Under the pieces are notes generated by a model. The model ran no database searches. It was not told the origin of the DNA and saw nothing but the letters and a program-made list of their open reading frames with translations. Source: Brevibacterium sp. UCMA 11754 (lineage in GTDB: Bacteria > Actinomycetota > Actinomycetes > Actinomycetales > Brevibacteriaceae). From it: a stretch of DNA of 64,000 bases. How positions within the stretch are numbered: the stretch's first letter is position 1; every line of letters starts with the position of its first letter. The position numbers were made by a program, and so were the translations under genes. Shown here one piece after another: positions 35,848 through 44,374 of this stretch. The stretch is taken from assembly GCF_021532275.1 (NCBI RefSeq), contig NZ_JACBOT010000021.1, forward strand, positions 248,001-312,000, given 5' to 3'.

Positions 35848-36448
35848 TGTCATCGACGTCCTGGTTGTCATCGACGAGCTGCGCGGCAACGGGTTCCCAC
35901 TTCGCGTATTCGTCAGGGAAAGCCGAGGACTGCACGTCCTGCGCTGCCTGACCCGGGTCGATGTTCTCCCAGTTGTCGATCTGAGTCAGACCCGGATTGG
36001 GACTGTCGGGGTTGACTCCATAGAACGACTTCGAGGCGAAGACGGGATCCTCCACCTGCTCGGCCGATCCCCAGTTCATCGAGGGACGCTGCTGGAACGC
36101 TCCGACGGAGTCACGATCCCCGCCGTCGAGATTCTGCAGGCTCGACTCCTGCAGTGCGGTCATCACGGCGATCTTCTGGGCCTTCTTCGACAAGTCTGCG
36201 CCCTTACCGACGCCGATGATGGTGCGAGCATTGTCGATCTGCTCGGAGCTGAGCTCACCCGGATCGTCGATGCCCACGGCTGTGCCGTCGCCCTGGTCCT
36301 GGCCGGCGCCCCAGGCGTTCTCGCTCGACTGGTCGACGGCCCCTGAAATCGGACCTGCCGCGGCCGAGCTCGCCGCCCCCAAGGAGAGACCCCCTGCGAT
36401 GACGGCAGCGGACAGTGCAGTCACCGCAAATTTGCGCACGCTTTTCAT
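35840..36448 (-). CDS. secreted lysozyme/transglycosylase-like protein (copy 2)
   Basis: A 202-residue exported paralogue of the protein at 34195-34764. The signal peptide is MKSVRKFAVTALSAAVIAGG with an AAA-type cleavage region near residue 31. The domain has the same landmarks: NARTIIGVGKGADLSKKAQK, TALQES with the probable catalytic Glu, FQQRPSMNWG and a shared VDDNQDV end. An extra acidic linker of about 30 residues precedes the domain. Its 3' end overlaps that of the convergent nucleotidyltransferase gene. Confidence 0.82.
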   Translation of the reverse strand: MKSVRKFAVTALSAAVIAGGLSLGAASSAAAGPISGAVDQSSENAWGAGQDQGDGTAVGIDDPGELSSEQIDNARTIIGVGKGADLSKKAQKIAVMTALQESSLQNLDGGDRDSVGAFQQRPSMNWGSAEQVEDPVFASKSFYGVNPDSPNPGLTQIDNWENIDPGQAAQDVQSSAFPDEYAKWEPVAAQLVDDNQDVDDIK

Positions 36449-36782
36449 CTGTTCTCACTTTCGTGTTGGATCGGGCGAGCTGCCCGGACGGCGTCCTGAT
36501 CGGATTCGGCACACATCTGCTTCCTGCTTTCGGCACAGGGATGTTCCGGTAATCGCCTCACACCACACTGTCGGACGCAGGAAGGCGGTTCAATGCCGAG
36601 ACGCTCATAGGTGGCTTAGGTTCGCCGCAACGAATCGGAAGGGACTGGTGAGCATCAGCTCAGAATTCGCTGGATGCTCTGCGGCAGCATGCGGCGCCCG
36701 CACGCACCCGTGACCAGGGTCTCGGCCCGCCCATCGGGCCACGCGAAGGTGCGGGTCAGACTCCATTCAGGCGCGCGTCGCC
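36449..36782. other. 334-base intergenic region
   Basis: The gap between the second hydrolase gene and the 3' end of selB shows no convincing gene. A 6-bp GC hairpin at 36724-36740 (GGCCCG / CGGGCC) could end the selA-selB transcript but has no T-run. The promoter of the hydrolase gene must be near its left end. Confidence 0.4.
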
Positions 36783-38612
36783 CTACCTCACAACCTCGCG
36801 TGAAGTGTTGTCGATACGGCGGGTCCAACCGCGACCGTCGAGGTATTCGAGCAGGGGAATGACGACGCGCCGCGTGGTGCCCAGAGCCTTCCTGGCCGCA
36901 CTCGTCGTGAACGGCTGGTCCAGTCCCGCAAGCAGCCGCATCGCCTGTGCCGGTGTCCGTGGTGACACAACCACACCGTCGCCGAGGCGCAGGAGCCGTC
37001 CCGCGGACTCGGCGACAGCAAGCTCCCGCACTCCCAGTCGGAGTTCTCGCAGGTCATCGGCCTCGGGAGCCGCAAAGGGATTGGCCGCCAAGCGTCGTTC
37101 CACCTCGGCGACGCTCGCCTCGGCCGGACCCAGACCAGCGGTGTGACCGGGCGGGCGGACCATGCCCTTGACCGTATCGAGGCCGGAGCGAGAGGCGATG
37201 GCAGCGACGAGGTCCTGACCGCCGCCGTCAGGCAATGGAGGGTCGACGCGGCGCAGCTCTTCGGCCAGTGCCTTCTCGGGAACACCAGCAGCCAGAGGCT
37301 CTGCCGCCAGCTTCGCTTTCACGATGGTCCCCGCGTCCTCGACCCACTTCTCGAGTGTCGGCCGGTGGGCGAGCCATCCTCCAGCGATCTCTTCAACGCC
37401 CTCAACGCCCTCGACGGCGTCGGGAATCGTCAATCCGAAACGCACAAGTCGGGCCCGTTCGACGGCTCCCCGGCGGGCCACCTCGGCGAGGATGTCTCCG
37501 GTCTCCGGACGATCGGTCAGCTCGAGGGCTCGCCTGGTGCCGGCACCTCGGCGGTTCAGTTCCGGTGGGTCGACGTCGAGGATCACGACTCCCGCGAAGA
37601 CATTGCGGCTGCCGGGGCTGCGCAGCACGATCCGGTCCGTGACCTGCAGCGGCAGCGGACGCTCGAGTGTGAGGCGGGCGTGGTCGCCGTCGAAGGGCCT
37701 CATGTGCACCGGGACCGCTGCGGTACCGATGTGGAGCATGAGTCCGTGCACGCCCTCGTCGAGCAGCTGGCCCATGGTTCGGCGAACGTCGATGATCTCG
37801 ACGATCGGCCATGCATCGTCGATGATGAGAGCGTCACCGCGGTGGATATCATCGGCTGTGACCTCGCGCAGATTCACGGCGACACGGGCACTGGGGGCGA
37901 CCACCTCGGCGGAGGAGTTCCGGCTCTGCAGACCACGGACGGCCGTCACCTCGTCCGAGGTCTCCCCGACGAGGCGCAGGCGATCACCGGTGTGCAGCGT
38001 TCCGGCCGTGAGCGTGCCGGTGACCACGGTGCCGGCGCCCTTGATCGTGAAGGCGCGGTCGACCCACAGCCGCAGTCGGGCCTCGGAGTCGGGGGCAGGA
38101 GCCTCGGCGGTGACGGCATCGAGCGTCGCGACGAGTTCGTCGAGACCGTCCCCGGTGGTCGCGGAGACGGTGAGCACCGGAGCATCAGCCAGCGGTGTGC
38201 CCCGCAGTTCGGCTCTGATCTGAGCCTCTGTCGCTGCGAGCGACTCGGGGGCGAGGTCCGCGCGGGTGATGACGACGAGGCCGCGGGTGATGCCCAGCGC
38301 GGTGATCGCGTCCCGGTGGTCACTCGACTGGGCCTGCCACCCCTTGTCCGCTGCGACGACGAGGCACACGATGGGGGCCGGGCCGACGCCTGCGAGCATG
38401 TTCGCGAGGAACTTCTCATGCCCAGGAACGTCGACGAAAGCGAGCTCCCTCCCGGACGGCAGAGTGGTCCAGGCGAAGCCGAGGTCGATCGTCAGACCCC
38501 GTTTCCTCTCCTCTGCCCAGCGGTCCGGTTCCATGCCGGTCAGGGCGTTGACGAGGGTGGACTTCCCATGATCGACGTGGCCGGCGGTTGCGAGAACGTA
38601 CATCTCAGTCAT
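36783..38612 (-). CDS. selB: selenocysteine-specific elongation factor SelB
   Basis: A 609-residue GTPase that carries Sec-tRNA to ribosomes paused at a UGA with a SECIS hairpin. The G1 motif GHVDHGKS is at residues 11-18, followed by GLTIDLGFAW and DVPGHEKFLANMLAG (G2, G3) and a VITRADL-type G4. Two beta-barrel domains and the C-terminal winged helices that bind the SECIS RNA make up the rest. The ATG at 38612 overlaps the selA stop by 8 bases, so the two are translationally coupled; ATG at 38603 is an alternative. Its only evident client in the window is the formate dehydrogenase at 53967-57551. Confidence 0.95.
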   Translation of the reverse strand: MTEMYVLATAGHVDHGKSTLVNALTGMEPDRWAEERKRGLTIDLGFAWTTLPSGRELAFVDVPGHEKFLANMLAGVGPAPIVCLVVAADKGWQAQSSDHRDAITALGITRGLVVITRADLAPESLAATEAQIRAELRGTPLADAPVLTVSATTGDGLDELVATLDAVTAEAPAPDSEARLRLWVDRAFTIKGAGTVVTGTLTAGTLHTGDRLRLVGETSDEVTAVRGLQSRNSSAEVVAPSARVAVNLREVTADDIHRGDALIIDDAWPIVEIIDVRRTMGQLLDEGVHGLMLHIGTAAVPVHMRPFDGDHARLTLERPLPLQVTDRIVLRSPGSRNVFAGVVILDVDPPELNRRGAGTRRALELTDRPETGDILAEVARRGAVERARLVRFGLTIPDAVEGVEGVEEIAGGWLAHRPTLEKWVEDAGTIVKAKLAAEPLAAGVPEKALAEELRRVDPPLPDGGGQDLVAAIASRSGLDTVKGMVRPPGHTAGLGPAEASVAEVERRLAANPFAAPEADDLRELRLGVRELAVAESAGRLLRLGDGVVVSPRTPAQAMRLLAGLDQPFTTSAARKALGTTRRVVIPLLEYLDGRGWTRRIDNTSREVVR

Positions 38613-40023
38613 GGTTCGTGAGGTCCGGATCATCGCCGAAACCCGCACCTTGGTCGCCGAGGTGGTTCCGTGTGTTCCCACGAGCCCGGTTCACGGCCTC
38701 GCCGATTCGATCGTCATCGGCTTCGGGGACGCAGCGCAGATCGATGAGGCATCGTCCCTGGTGAACTCGAGCGACGACTGCCGGATCGCCGAGGCGCAGC
38801 GGGCGGGCGAGCTCCTCGGGCAGTTCGACGGCCCAGCCGGGAAGGGGAACGCCGGGGGCTCCCCCGCCGCCGACGCGCCCGTCGTGGGCGACAACAGTCC
38901 CGGAGACCAGGCCGGCCAGGCATTCGGAGCGTTCCCTGAGTCGATCGACGCCGATGTGCAGGGCCTGACGGACCGGATTCTCGGTGTTCGCGACCGTGGC
39001 CTCGATCGCGGCGAGTGTGAGTTTGTCGGTGCGCACCGCCCTGGCCAGGGGGTGCTTCGCGATGCGCTGCACGGCATCGCTGCGGCCGAGGATGAGTCCG
39101 GCCTGCGGGCCGCCGAGGAGTTTGTCGCCGCTGACGATGACGACATCGGCTCCGGCGGCGAGCGCACTGGCGATGTCAGGTTCGTCGGGCAGGCAGGAGT
39201 CAGGTTCGAAGAGTCCGCTGCCCAGATCGGCGATGAGTGGGAGGTCATGTTCGTCGGCGAGTTCACGCAGCGCAGCGATCTCGACGGAGGCGGTGAAGCC
39301 TTCGACTCGGAAATTGCTCGTGTGGACCTTGAGCAGACTCGCAGTCTGGCCGTTGATGGCCCGGGCGTAGTCGTCGAGATGGGTGCGGTTCGTCATGCCG
39401 ACTTCCCGGATCCGAAAACCGGTCGTCGCCATGAGATCGGGCAGGCGGAAGCCAGCACCGATCTCGATGAGCTCCCCGCGACTGACGATGATCTCGCCTG
39501 CCACCGTCGCGTCGCTCGTACCGGCAGAACCGCCGTTTCCTGACATCTTGTCACCGCGCAGTGCAGTGACGGCGAGCAGCAGCGCCGCGGCACCGTTGTT
39601 GACGACCAGCGCGTCCTCGGCCCCCGGGCAGGCACGCAGAAGCGCCCGCTTCGCGCCAGTCCCTCGCTTGCTGCGCTTACCGGAGTCCAGATCCATCTCC
39701 ACGTCGACATAGCCGGTCGCATTGGCCACGGCCCGCCGGGCTGCGGCAGACAGTGGGGCGCGGCCGAGGTTGGTGTGGACGATGATTCCGGTGGCGTTGA
39801 GCACCGGAGTCAGTGAGGAGGCCGAACGGGAACTCAGGTGTTCGATGACGGTGGGGACCACCTCGGCGACGGGGATCTCACCGGCGCGAGCGGCGGCCTG
39901 AGCTTCGAAGATGATCGCCCTGATCGTCGACTGGCTCAGTCTCTCACCTGCGGTGATGACCTCAGGGAGGGCGAGGAGATGATCGGTGCGCGGAATGCGG
40001 CGCCGAGGATCCGTGTCGGCCAA
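38605..40023 (-). CDS. selA: L-seryl-tRNA(Sec) selenium transferase
   Basis: A PLP enzyme of about 472 residues that converts Ser-tRNA(Sec) to Sec-tRNA(Sec) using selenophosphate. Family markers are the N-terminal LNATGIIVHTNLGRAPLS, NNGAAALLL, RGELIEIGAGFRLPD and the PLP lysine in VSGDKLLGGPQAG. The start is uncertain: TTG at 40023 has AAGGAG 9 bases upstream and is used here, while GTG at 40041 adds six residues but has no ribosome site. It lies 61-79 bases after tRNA-Sec and is coupled to selB. Confidence 0.95.
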   Translation of the reverse strand: MADTDPRRRIPRTDHLLALPEVITAGERLSQSTIRAIIFEAQAAARAGEIPVAEVVPTVIEHLSSRSASSLTPVLNATGIIVHTNLGRAPLSAAARRAVANATGYVDVEMDLDSGKRSKRGTGAKRALLRACPGAEDALVVNNGAAALLLAVTALRGDKMSGNGGSAGTSDATVAGEIIVSRGELIEIGAGFRLPDLMATTGFRIREVGMTNRTHLDDYARAINGQTASLLKVHTSNFRVEGFTASVEIAALRELADEHDLPLIADLGSGLFEPDSCLPDEPDIASALAAGADVVIVSGDKLLGGPQAGLILGRSDAVQRIAKHPLARAVRTDKLTLAAIEATVANTENPVRQALHIGVDRLRERSECLAGLVSGTVVAHDGRVGGGGAPGVPLPGWAVELPEELARPLRLGDPAVVARVHQGRCLIDLRCVPEADDDRIGEAVNRARGNTRNHLGDQGAGFGDDPDLTNHD

Positions 40024-40101
40024 GACTGCGTTCTCCTTCACTGCGGTCGGGTCCTGCTGCGGACGCGAGCTCCGAGCTTACAGGTGCGGCGACGATGCTG
40101 G

Positions 40102-40196
40102 TGGCGGAGGCGGACGGGAATCGAACCCGCCAGACCGAGATACTCGGTCTCACCGGTTTTGAAGACCGGGGAGCCCACCAGGACTCGGACGCCTCC
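40102..40196 (-). tRNA. selC: tRNA-Sec (anticodon TCA)
   Basis: A 95-base tRNA with all marks of the selenocysteine isoacceptor: a long acceptor stem (GGAGGCG with CGCCTCC), a 6-bp D stem with a 4-base loop (GAGTCC TGGT GGGCTC), an anticodon stem CCGGT/ACCGG with loop CTTCAAA and anticodon TCA at 40162-40160, an 8-bp variable arm (AGACCGAG TAT CTCGGTCT), a T arm with TTCGATT, discriminator G, and an encoded CCA. It is followed by selA and selB on the same strand. Confidence 0.96.
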
Positions 40197-40291
40197 GGAT
40201 CGAACTCTACCCGGTGGCCGCAGGGCACCGCGACGTGGACACGACGGCGTTCACGCAGCCGAAGACTCGTCTGCGGTGAACACCGAAAAGG

Positions 40292-41077
40292 TCATTCGAT
40301 CCCCAGACCGGCGAAGGCGTTGCGGAAGATCCTCAGCTCACTTAGACCGGGCAGCTTCTGCACGCGCTTGTCCAACTTGTCGAGCTCATCCGTCTGGTCG
40401 CTGAACAGGTGCGTCATGACGTGCTTGACCTCGGCATCGTCCATCATCCCCGATCCCACCGGCTTCCACAGCTTCCCCAACGCCATCCGCACGAAGGACT
40501 GAGCACGAGAATTGCCTTCAAGTCTTTCGCGGGCCTGGGTTGTGTAGAAAGCGACGTGGCGGGTCTCCTGCTTGGCGATGCGCTCAAGCAGCGGTGAGAG
40601 CACAGGGTGGTCCTGCATCGCCGACATCCTCCGATATCCGGCCGTGGCCGAAAGCTCGTTCGCCGCACCCCAGGCCATGTGGACCGCAACGAAGTCCGTG
40701 CCCACCATGTTTGCGAGGATCGACTGCTTGGCAGGTCCGAGGGCGAGCTTCCAGCCCAAGCTCGCCCTTTTGGCTTTGACCTCGTCGTAGTCGACGTGGA
40801 TTCCATGCTTCTCGAGCACGGCTGCCAGAGCCTCACCGTGCCAGAACTCCTCACGATTCCACATGGTCATGAACGCTGCAGTGGCATCTTCCCGATGTGA
40901 GGGAGTGACCAGGAGCTCACGGACGAAGCAGGTGGTGTGGTACTCGACGTCGCACATATAGCGCACGGAGCGAAGGGTGTCCCTGTCCAGAGGCATGTCG
41001 TCGAAGACGTCGAAGTCGAGGTCTGACCATGTCACCGCTTCCGAGGTCTCGGCATAGTTGTCGAAGTCAAACGCCAT
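40292..41077 (-). CDS. ferritin-like diiron protein (acyl-ACP desaturase-like)
   Basis: A 261-residue helical protein with the full diiron ligand set of the ferritin/R2 superfamily: E45 on the first helix, E77-x-x-H80 (EEFWH), E141 and E171-x-x-H174 (ETRH). Such proteins activate O2 for desaturation or hydroxylation, and the acyl-ACP desaturases share this pattern. AGGAGA lies 6 bases before the ATG. It is the last gene of a unit with a ligand-poor paralogue and a fatty acyl reductase-phosphatase fusion. A role in oxidising a fatty chain, perhaps of an ether lipid, is inferred from context only. Confidence 0.75.
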   Translation of the reverse strand: MAFDFDNYAETSEAVTWSDLDFDVFDDMPLDRDTLRSVRYMCDVEYHTTCFVRELLVTPSHREDATAAFMTMWNREEFWHGEALAAVLEKHGIHVDYDEVKAKRASLGWKLALGPAKQSILANMVGTDFVAVHMAWGAANELSATAGYRRMSAMQDHPVLSPLLERIAKQETRHVAFYTTQARERLEGNSRAQSFVRMALGKLWKPVGSGMMDDAEVKHVMTHLFSDQTDELDKLDKRVQKLPGLSELRIFRNAFAGLGIE

Positions 41078-42026
41078 TTTCTCTCCTAGTCCTTGCGTCG
41101 GTTCTGCGGTTGGTTCCCAGCGCTGCCCGAATCTGATTCACCGATGGTTTCGAGGTCAGGGGCACGTATCGTCCGATATTCGCATCCGATTCGATGAGCC
41201 CTCTCCTATCGGCTCCTGCGGCGAAGATGCTCGTCAGTGCCCGGGCCTCATCAGGGTCCGGCACACCGACGACACGCAGCGGAGCCCAGGGCCGTGCGAG
41301 GTGGAGTCGGGCGGTGACGGCTTCGCGCCGCGAGCGGGTGATACGGGCGATAGCCTCGGTGCGGAAGAACCTGATGATCTCATCTCGCCTCTTCACGACT
41401 TCCGACAGCACGCTGGCGGCCTCGCCCTGCAGTCGCGGCAGCAGCGCATTCTCAGCCACCTGCAGAGCTCCTTCCTGGATAGCGAGTCGTGCCATGTGAC
41501 CTGCGGTCAGCGGTTCCTTGACGATTCCGCCCACGACGGGAGCGAGGATCGGAAGCCCCCGCTCCACCCAGGAACCGCGCAGCCTCATTGTCAGCGTGGG
41601 TCGTGGTCGAGGGAGCGACGAGGTCGGAGCCGCTTCGAGAAGGTCGCGCAGCGCTCGCGCCAGCCAGTACCGCTCATATCCCCACGCGGTGATGAATGCC
41701 GTGATCCTGGCTTCGTTGGCTGTCCAGGACGCGAGTACGGCACGCGTTTCGGCCAGCGCAGAATTTTCGAGTCGCCACAGAAATGAGAGATCTCGAGCAG
41801 TGTCCTCGGCCAGATCGACCGAGTCGATAGTGACCGGGATGCGACCGCGGGCGCCAGCGAGGTACTCCGGGACGTCGAAGTCCGTGCGCAGGACGGTCGG
41901 ATGCTCGGCCTGGGAGAACAGTCTGCCATCGACGTGGCCCGGGGGATGTTCCACGTCCGGCACACTCCCACCTCCGGGGCCTCGGTCAACGTCCGTCACA
42001 TCGCGCATCGCATTGTTCGTCACCAT
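41067..42026 (-). CDS. degenerate ferritin-like paralogue of the diiron protein
   Basis: A 319-residue protein that aligns with the diiron protein downstream, for example LENSALAETRAVLASW with VEYHTTCFVRELLV and AWGYERYWLARALRDLLE with MWNREEFWHGEALAAVLE. The first-helix Glu and one Glu of the second motif remain. Both motif histidines are lost (Leu and Ile), as is the last Glu (Arg), so iron binding is unlikely. ATG at 42026 has GGAAGG 7 bases upstream and overlaps the stop of the reductase gene; the 3' end overlaps the diiron gene by 11 bases. It may be a partner subunit for the active copy. An N-terminal polar extension of about 60 residues is extra. Confidence 0.7.
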   Translation of the reverse strand: MVTNNAMRDVTDVDRGPGGGSVPDVEHPPGHVDGRLFSQAEHPTVLRTDFDVPEYLAGARGRIPVTIDSVDLAEDTARDLSFLWRLENSALAETRAVLASWTANEARITAFITAWGYERYWLARALRDLLEAAPTSSLPRPRPTLTMRLRGSWVERGLPILAPVVGGIVKEPLTAGHMARLAIQEGALQVAENALLPRLQGEAASVLSEVVKRRDEIIRFFRTEAIARITRSRREAVTARLHLARPWAPLRVVGVPDPDEARALTSIFAAGADRRGLIESDANIGRYVPLTSKPSVNQIRAALGTNRRTDARTRRENGV

Positions 42027-44272
42027 TCGAGCACCTTCCATCGTTTCTTCAGGGCCAATCCGTAGAGTCCGAGATCCGGGGTGACGGCGACCGGGTAGCC
42101 GACGAGCTCGAGCCACGCCGCGTCGGCGAGTGAGTCGCCGTAGCCGGCCGACGTCGACAGGTCCGCACCGATCCCCTCAGAATACTTCTGCAGCCAGTTC
42201 GCGCGAGCCTCATCGACAAGAGGCGGAGTCGCGAGAAAGCCCGAGAGCACTCCATCGTCCGTGACATCCATGCGCGTCGCCACGACCTCGTCGAACAGAT
42301 CCGCAAGCGGTTCGACGAGCACATCGAGAGCACCTGTGAGAAGCACTGTCCTGTGACCGGCTGCGCGATGCGATTCGATGAGCTCCTTGGCCTGCGGACG
42401 GATCGAATCCCGGATTCTCTGTCCCAGGCCGTCGGCGATGACCTTGCGCAGCTCGTCGAGGCGAAAGCCCCGGTAGCGACGATTGACCATGCGGATGAGT
42501 TCTGACCGATCCCGTGATTCCGCACGCAGCAGCCCGGGAACGATGCCGGCGATCTCCGCCATGGCAGCTGGCCAGCGGTAGACCGGTGTGGTCGCGCGGA
42601 CTACGGAGACGTACTGTCCAACGATATTCGCCGAGATGACAGTCCCGTCGAGGTCGAAGACGGCCAATGCGTCAGGGGCGGAACGTATCGGTTCCGGGAC
42701 ACGGTGGTCTGTTTCGGGTTGGGCACGACTGCGCGTGTAGCTGCGGGTCAGTGCGGTGATTGCCGGCAGGTGGGTGTCTTTGAAATAGCGTTGCCAGTCG
42801 ATCTCAGTGACGTCGAAGCCACGATCAGATGGATAGTCAGCCGGCAGCCGGGACTGCAATCGTCTCGTCGCTGTGTCGTCGAAGATCATCTCCGTCGTCG
42901 TGTACTGCCGATAGAGATCGGCGAACTTGTGCAGCGACTTCAGCCCGGAGTCGACACGGGCGAGACGGGAGGCCAGAGCTCGGGTGCGACGGGACGAAGG
43001 GAGCCTGTCGATGATTCGCCGACCGGCTCGGGTTCCGAGTTCCTTCAGCCGGATCTTCCCGTCGACGAGATCGGAGTTCGGGAACCTCCATTCGGGCACG
43101 TGAGTGGGCGCGCCTTCGCGATCGGGGATCGGACGATCGAGGAAGTACTCTCGAACCGTCCTGACCATCTGGTGGAAGGGCAAGGGGTTGCTCGTCCCTG
43201 AGACGACGTGATAGTAGGCAGCGCCCGATTCCTCTGAGCTCGAGCTGCCGTCCTGCGTACCGCCCTCATCGCGGTCGTCGGCGCCGAGGGTCGCCAGAGC
43301 GAGAATCACGTTGACAACGTGGTCGACGGGGATGATGTCAAGCACAGAATCAGCGTGCCCGGGGAATTCCGACAGTTTCCCGTTCGCGTAGGCCATGATG
43401 AGAGGGTCGGCAACTTTGAATCCGTCGATCCAGCCCGGGGCCGGCAGTCTGAGCGCCGATTCGATGATCGAGGGACGGACGAACGAGACCCGATGCCCTT
43501 TCTCGGCCCACTCCTCTTCGCCTACCCGTTCCGCCATGGCCTTGGTCAAGGTGTAGATATCGGTCCACCCGAGGGATTCGGCCCTCATGCGACCGAATTC
43601 GACAAGCCGATCTGAGACGTAGCTCTGTCTGGCGGCCTCTGCGGAGGCTGCGACCGCCTTGGGTCCGATCCGTGCGCTTTGTGTGCGAGCGGTGCGGATG
43701 AACCTGCGCAGTGACTCCGGGTCGCGGGATTCGGCTTCGACGCGTTCTCTCGCCAGTTGAGACGAGCGGAGCTCGGCCCGCCGGTCGACGTCGTGGTTGA
43801 GGCGCTGTTCCTGGGAGACGCCCTTCGAAATCCCTCTGACATAGGCGGTCGAGACATGGATGACGTGCGGATCCTGCTTCGACTCCTGCAGCGCATCGTA
43901 GAGTCGCTCGACTCCGCCGACGTTCGTGCGGAAAGCCTCGTCGATCGGGGCGTCGAACGACACGCTCGAAGCGGAATGGATGACAACGTCGTAGTGCTCG
44001 ATCAGTGGCGGCAGGTCGACCATGTCCCCTTCGAGAACCTCGACCCGGCGGCTGAGCGCCTCTCGGACCGCTGCGATGCCGACCCGGTCAGTCCAAGCGG
44101 CGAAGACCGGTTTGCCGAGCAGCCGTTGTACACGGTCGCGTCCCGATTGCGCTCCACGTGCACGCACGAGGACGGTGATGGTGACATGCGGCAAGCTCTC
44201 GAGCATCGCCTGAAGAAGAGCTTGGCCGAGGAACCCCGTGGCACCGGTCAGGAGGAAGCGGCTCGGTTTCAT
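42020..44272 (-). CDS. fatty acyl-CoA reductase fused to HAD-IB phosphatase
   Basis: A 750-residue two-part enzyme. The N-terminal half is a NAD(P)-dependent SDR-type fatty acyl reductase (NAD_binding_4/male-sterility family): nucleotide loop TGATGFLG at residues 9-16, STAYV near 141, and Y240-x3-K244 (YTLTK). The C-terminal part (about 530-750) is a HAD-IB hydrolase with D540-x-D542 (FDLDGT), a TVLLTGALD motif II and a GYGDSLADAAWL motif IV, as in SerB-like phosphatases. The reductase should give fatty alcohol. The phosphatase could act on lysophosphatidate or phosphatidate-type lipids. It opens a three-gene unit and is divergent from the SDR-plsC-agpS set across 102 bases. Confidence 0.85.
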   Translation of the reverse strand: MKPSRFLLTGATGFLGQALLQAMLESLPHVTITVLVRARGAQSGRDRVQRLLGKPVFAAWTDRVGIAAVREALSRRVEVLEGDMVDLPPLIEHYDVVIHSASSVSFDAPIDEAFRTNVGGVERLYDALQESKQDPHVIHVSTAYVRGISKGVSQEQRLNHDVDRRAELRSSQLARERVEAESRDPESLRRFIRTARTQSARIGPKAVAASAEAARQSYVSDRLVEFGRMRAESLGWTDIYTLTKAMAERVGEEEWAEKGHRVSFVRPSIIESALRLPAPGWIDGFKVADPLIMAYANGKLSEFPGHADSVLDIIPVDHVVNVILALATLGADDRDEGGTQDGSSSSEESGAAYYHVVSGTSNPLPFHQMVRTVREYFLDRPIPDREGAPTHVPEWRFPNSDLVDGKIRLKELGTRAGRRIIDRLPSSRRTRALASRLARVDSGLKSLHKFADLYRQYTTTEMIFDDTATRRLQSRLPADYPSDRGFDVTEIDWQRYFKDTHLPAITALTRSYTRSRAQPETDHRVPEPIRSAPDALAVFDLDGTVISANIVGQYVSVVRATTPVYRWPAAMAEIAGIVPGLLRAESRDRSELIRMVNRRYRGFRLDELRKVIADGLGQRIRDSIRPQAKELIESHRAAGHRTVLLTGALDVLVEPLADLFDEVVATRMDVTDDGVLSGFLATPPLVDEARANWLQKYSEGIGADLSTSAGYGDSLADAAWLELVGYPVAVTPDLGLYGLALKKRWKVLEW

Positions 44273-44374
44273 TGTGCGGCCTATCGGTTCGAGTGACGAG
44301 TTTCTGGTTGATCATGCGTCCCGACTTCGCGGAACGAGAATGATTCGACGCCGTCCGGCTTTTGGATTGGATCC

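Noticed and set aside
37143-38621. Long plus-strand frame opposite selB
   Set aside because: It is antisense to a certain SelB gene and shows no domain; long antisense frames are expected at this GC content.
40292-41077. Cyanobacterial-type aldehyde-deformylating oxygenase (alkane synthesis)
   Set aside because: A diiron protein near an acyl reductase invites this idea, but the ExxH segments (EEFWH, ETRH) and overall motifs look closer to the desaturase/ferritin-like group, and AGPS and PlsC genes point to ether lipids. It remains a less likely alternative.
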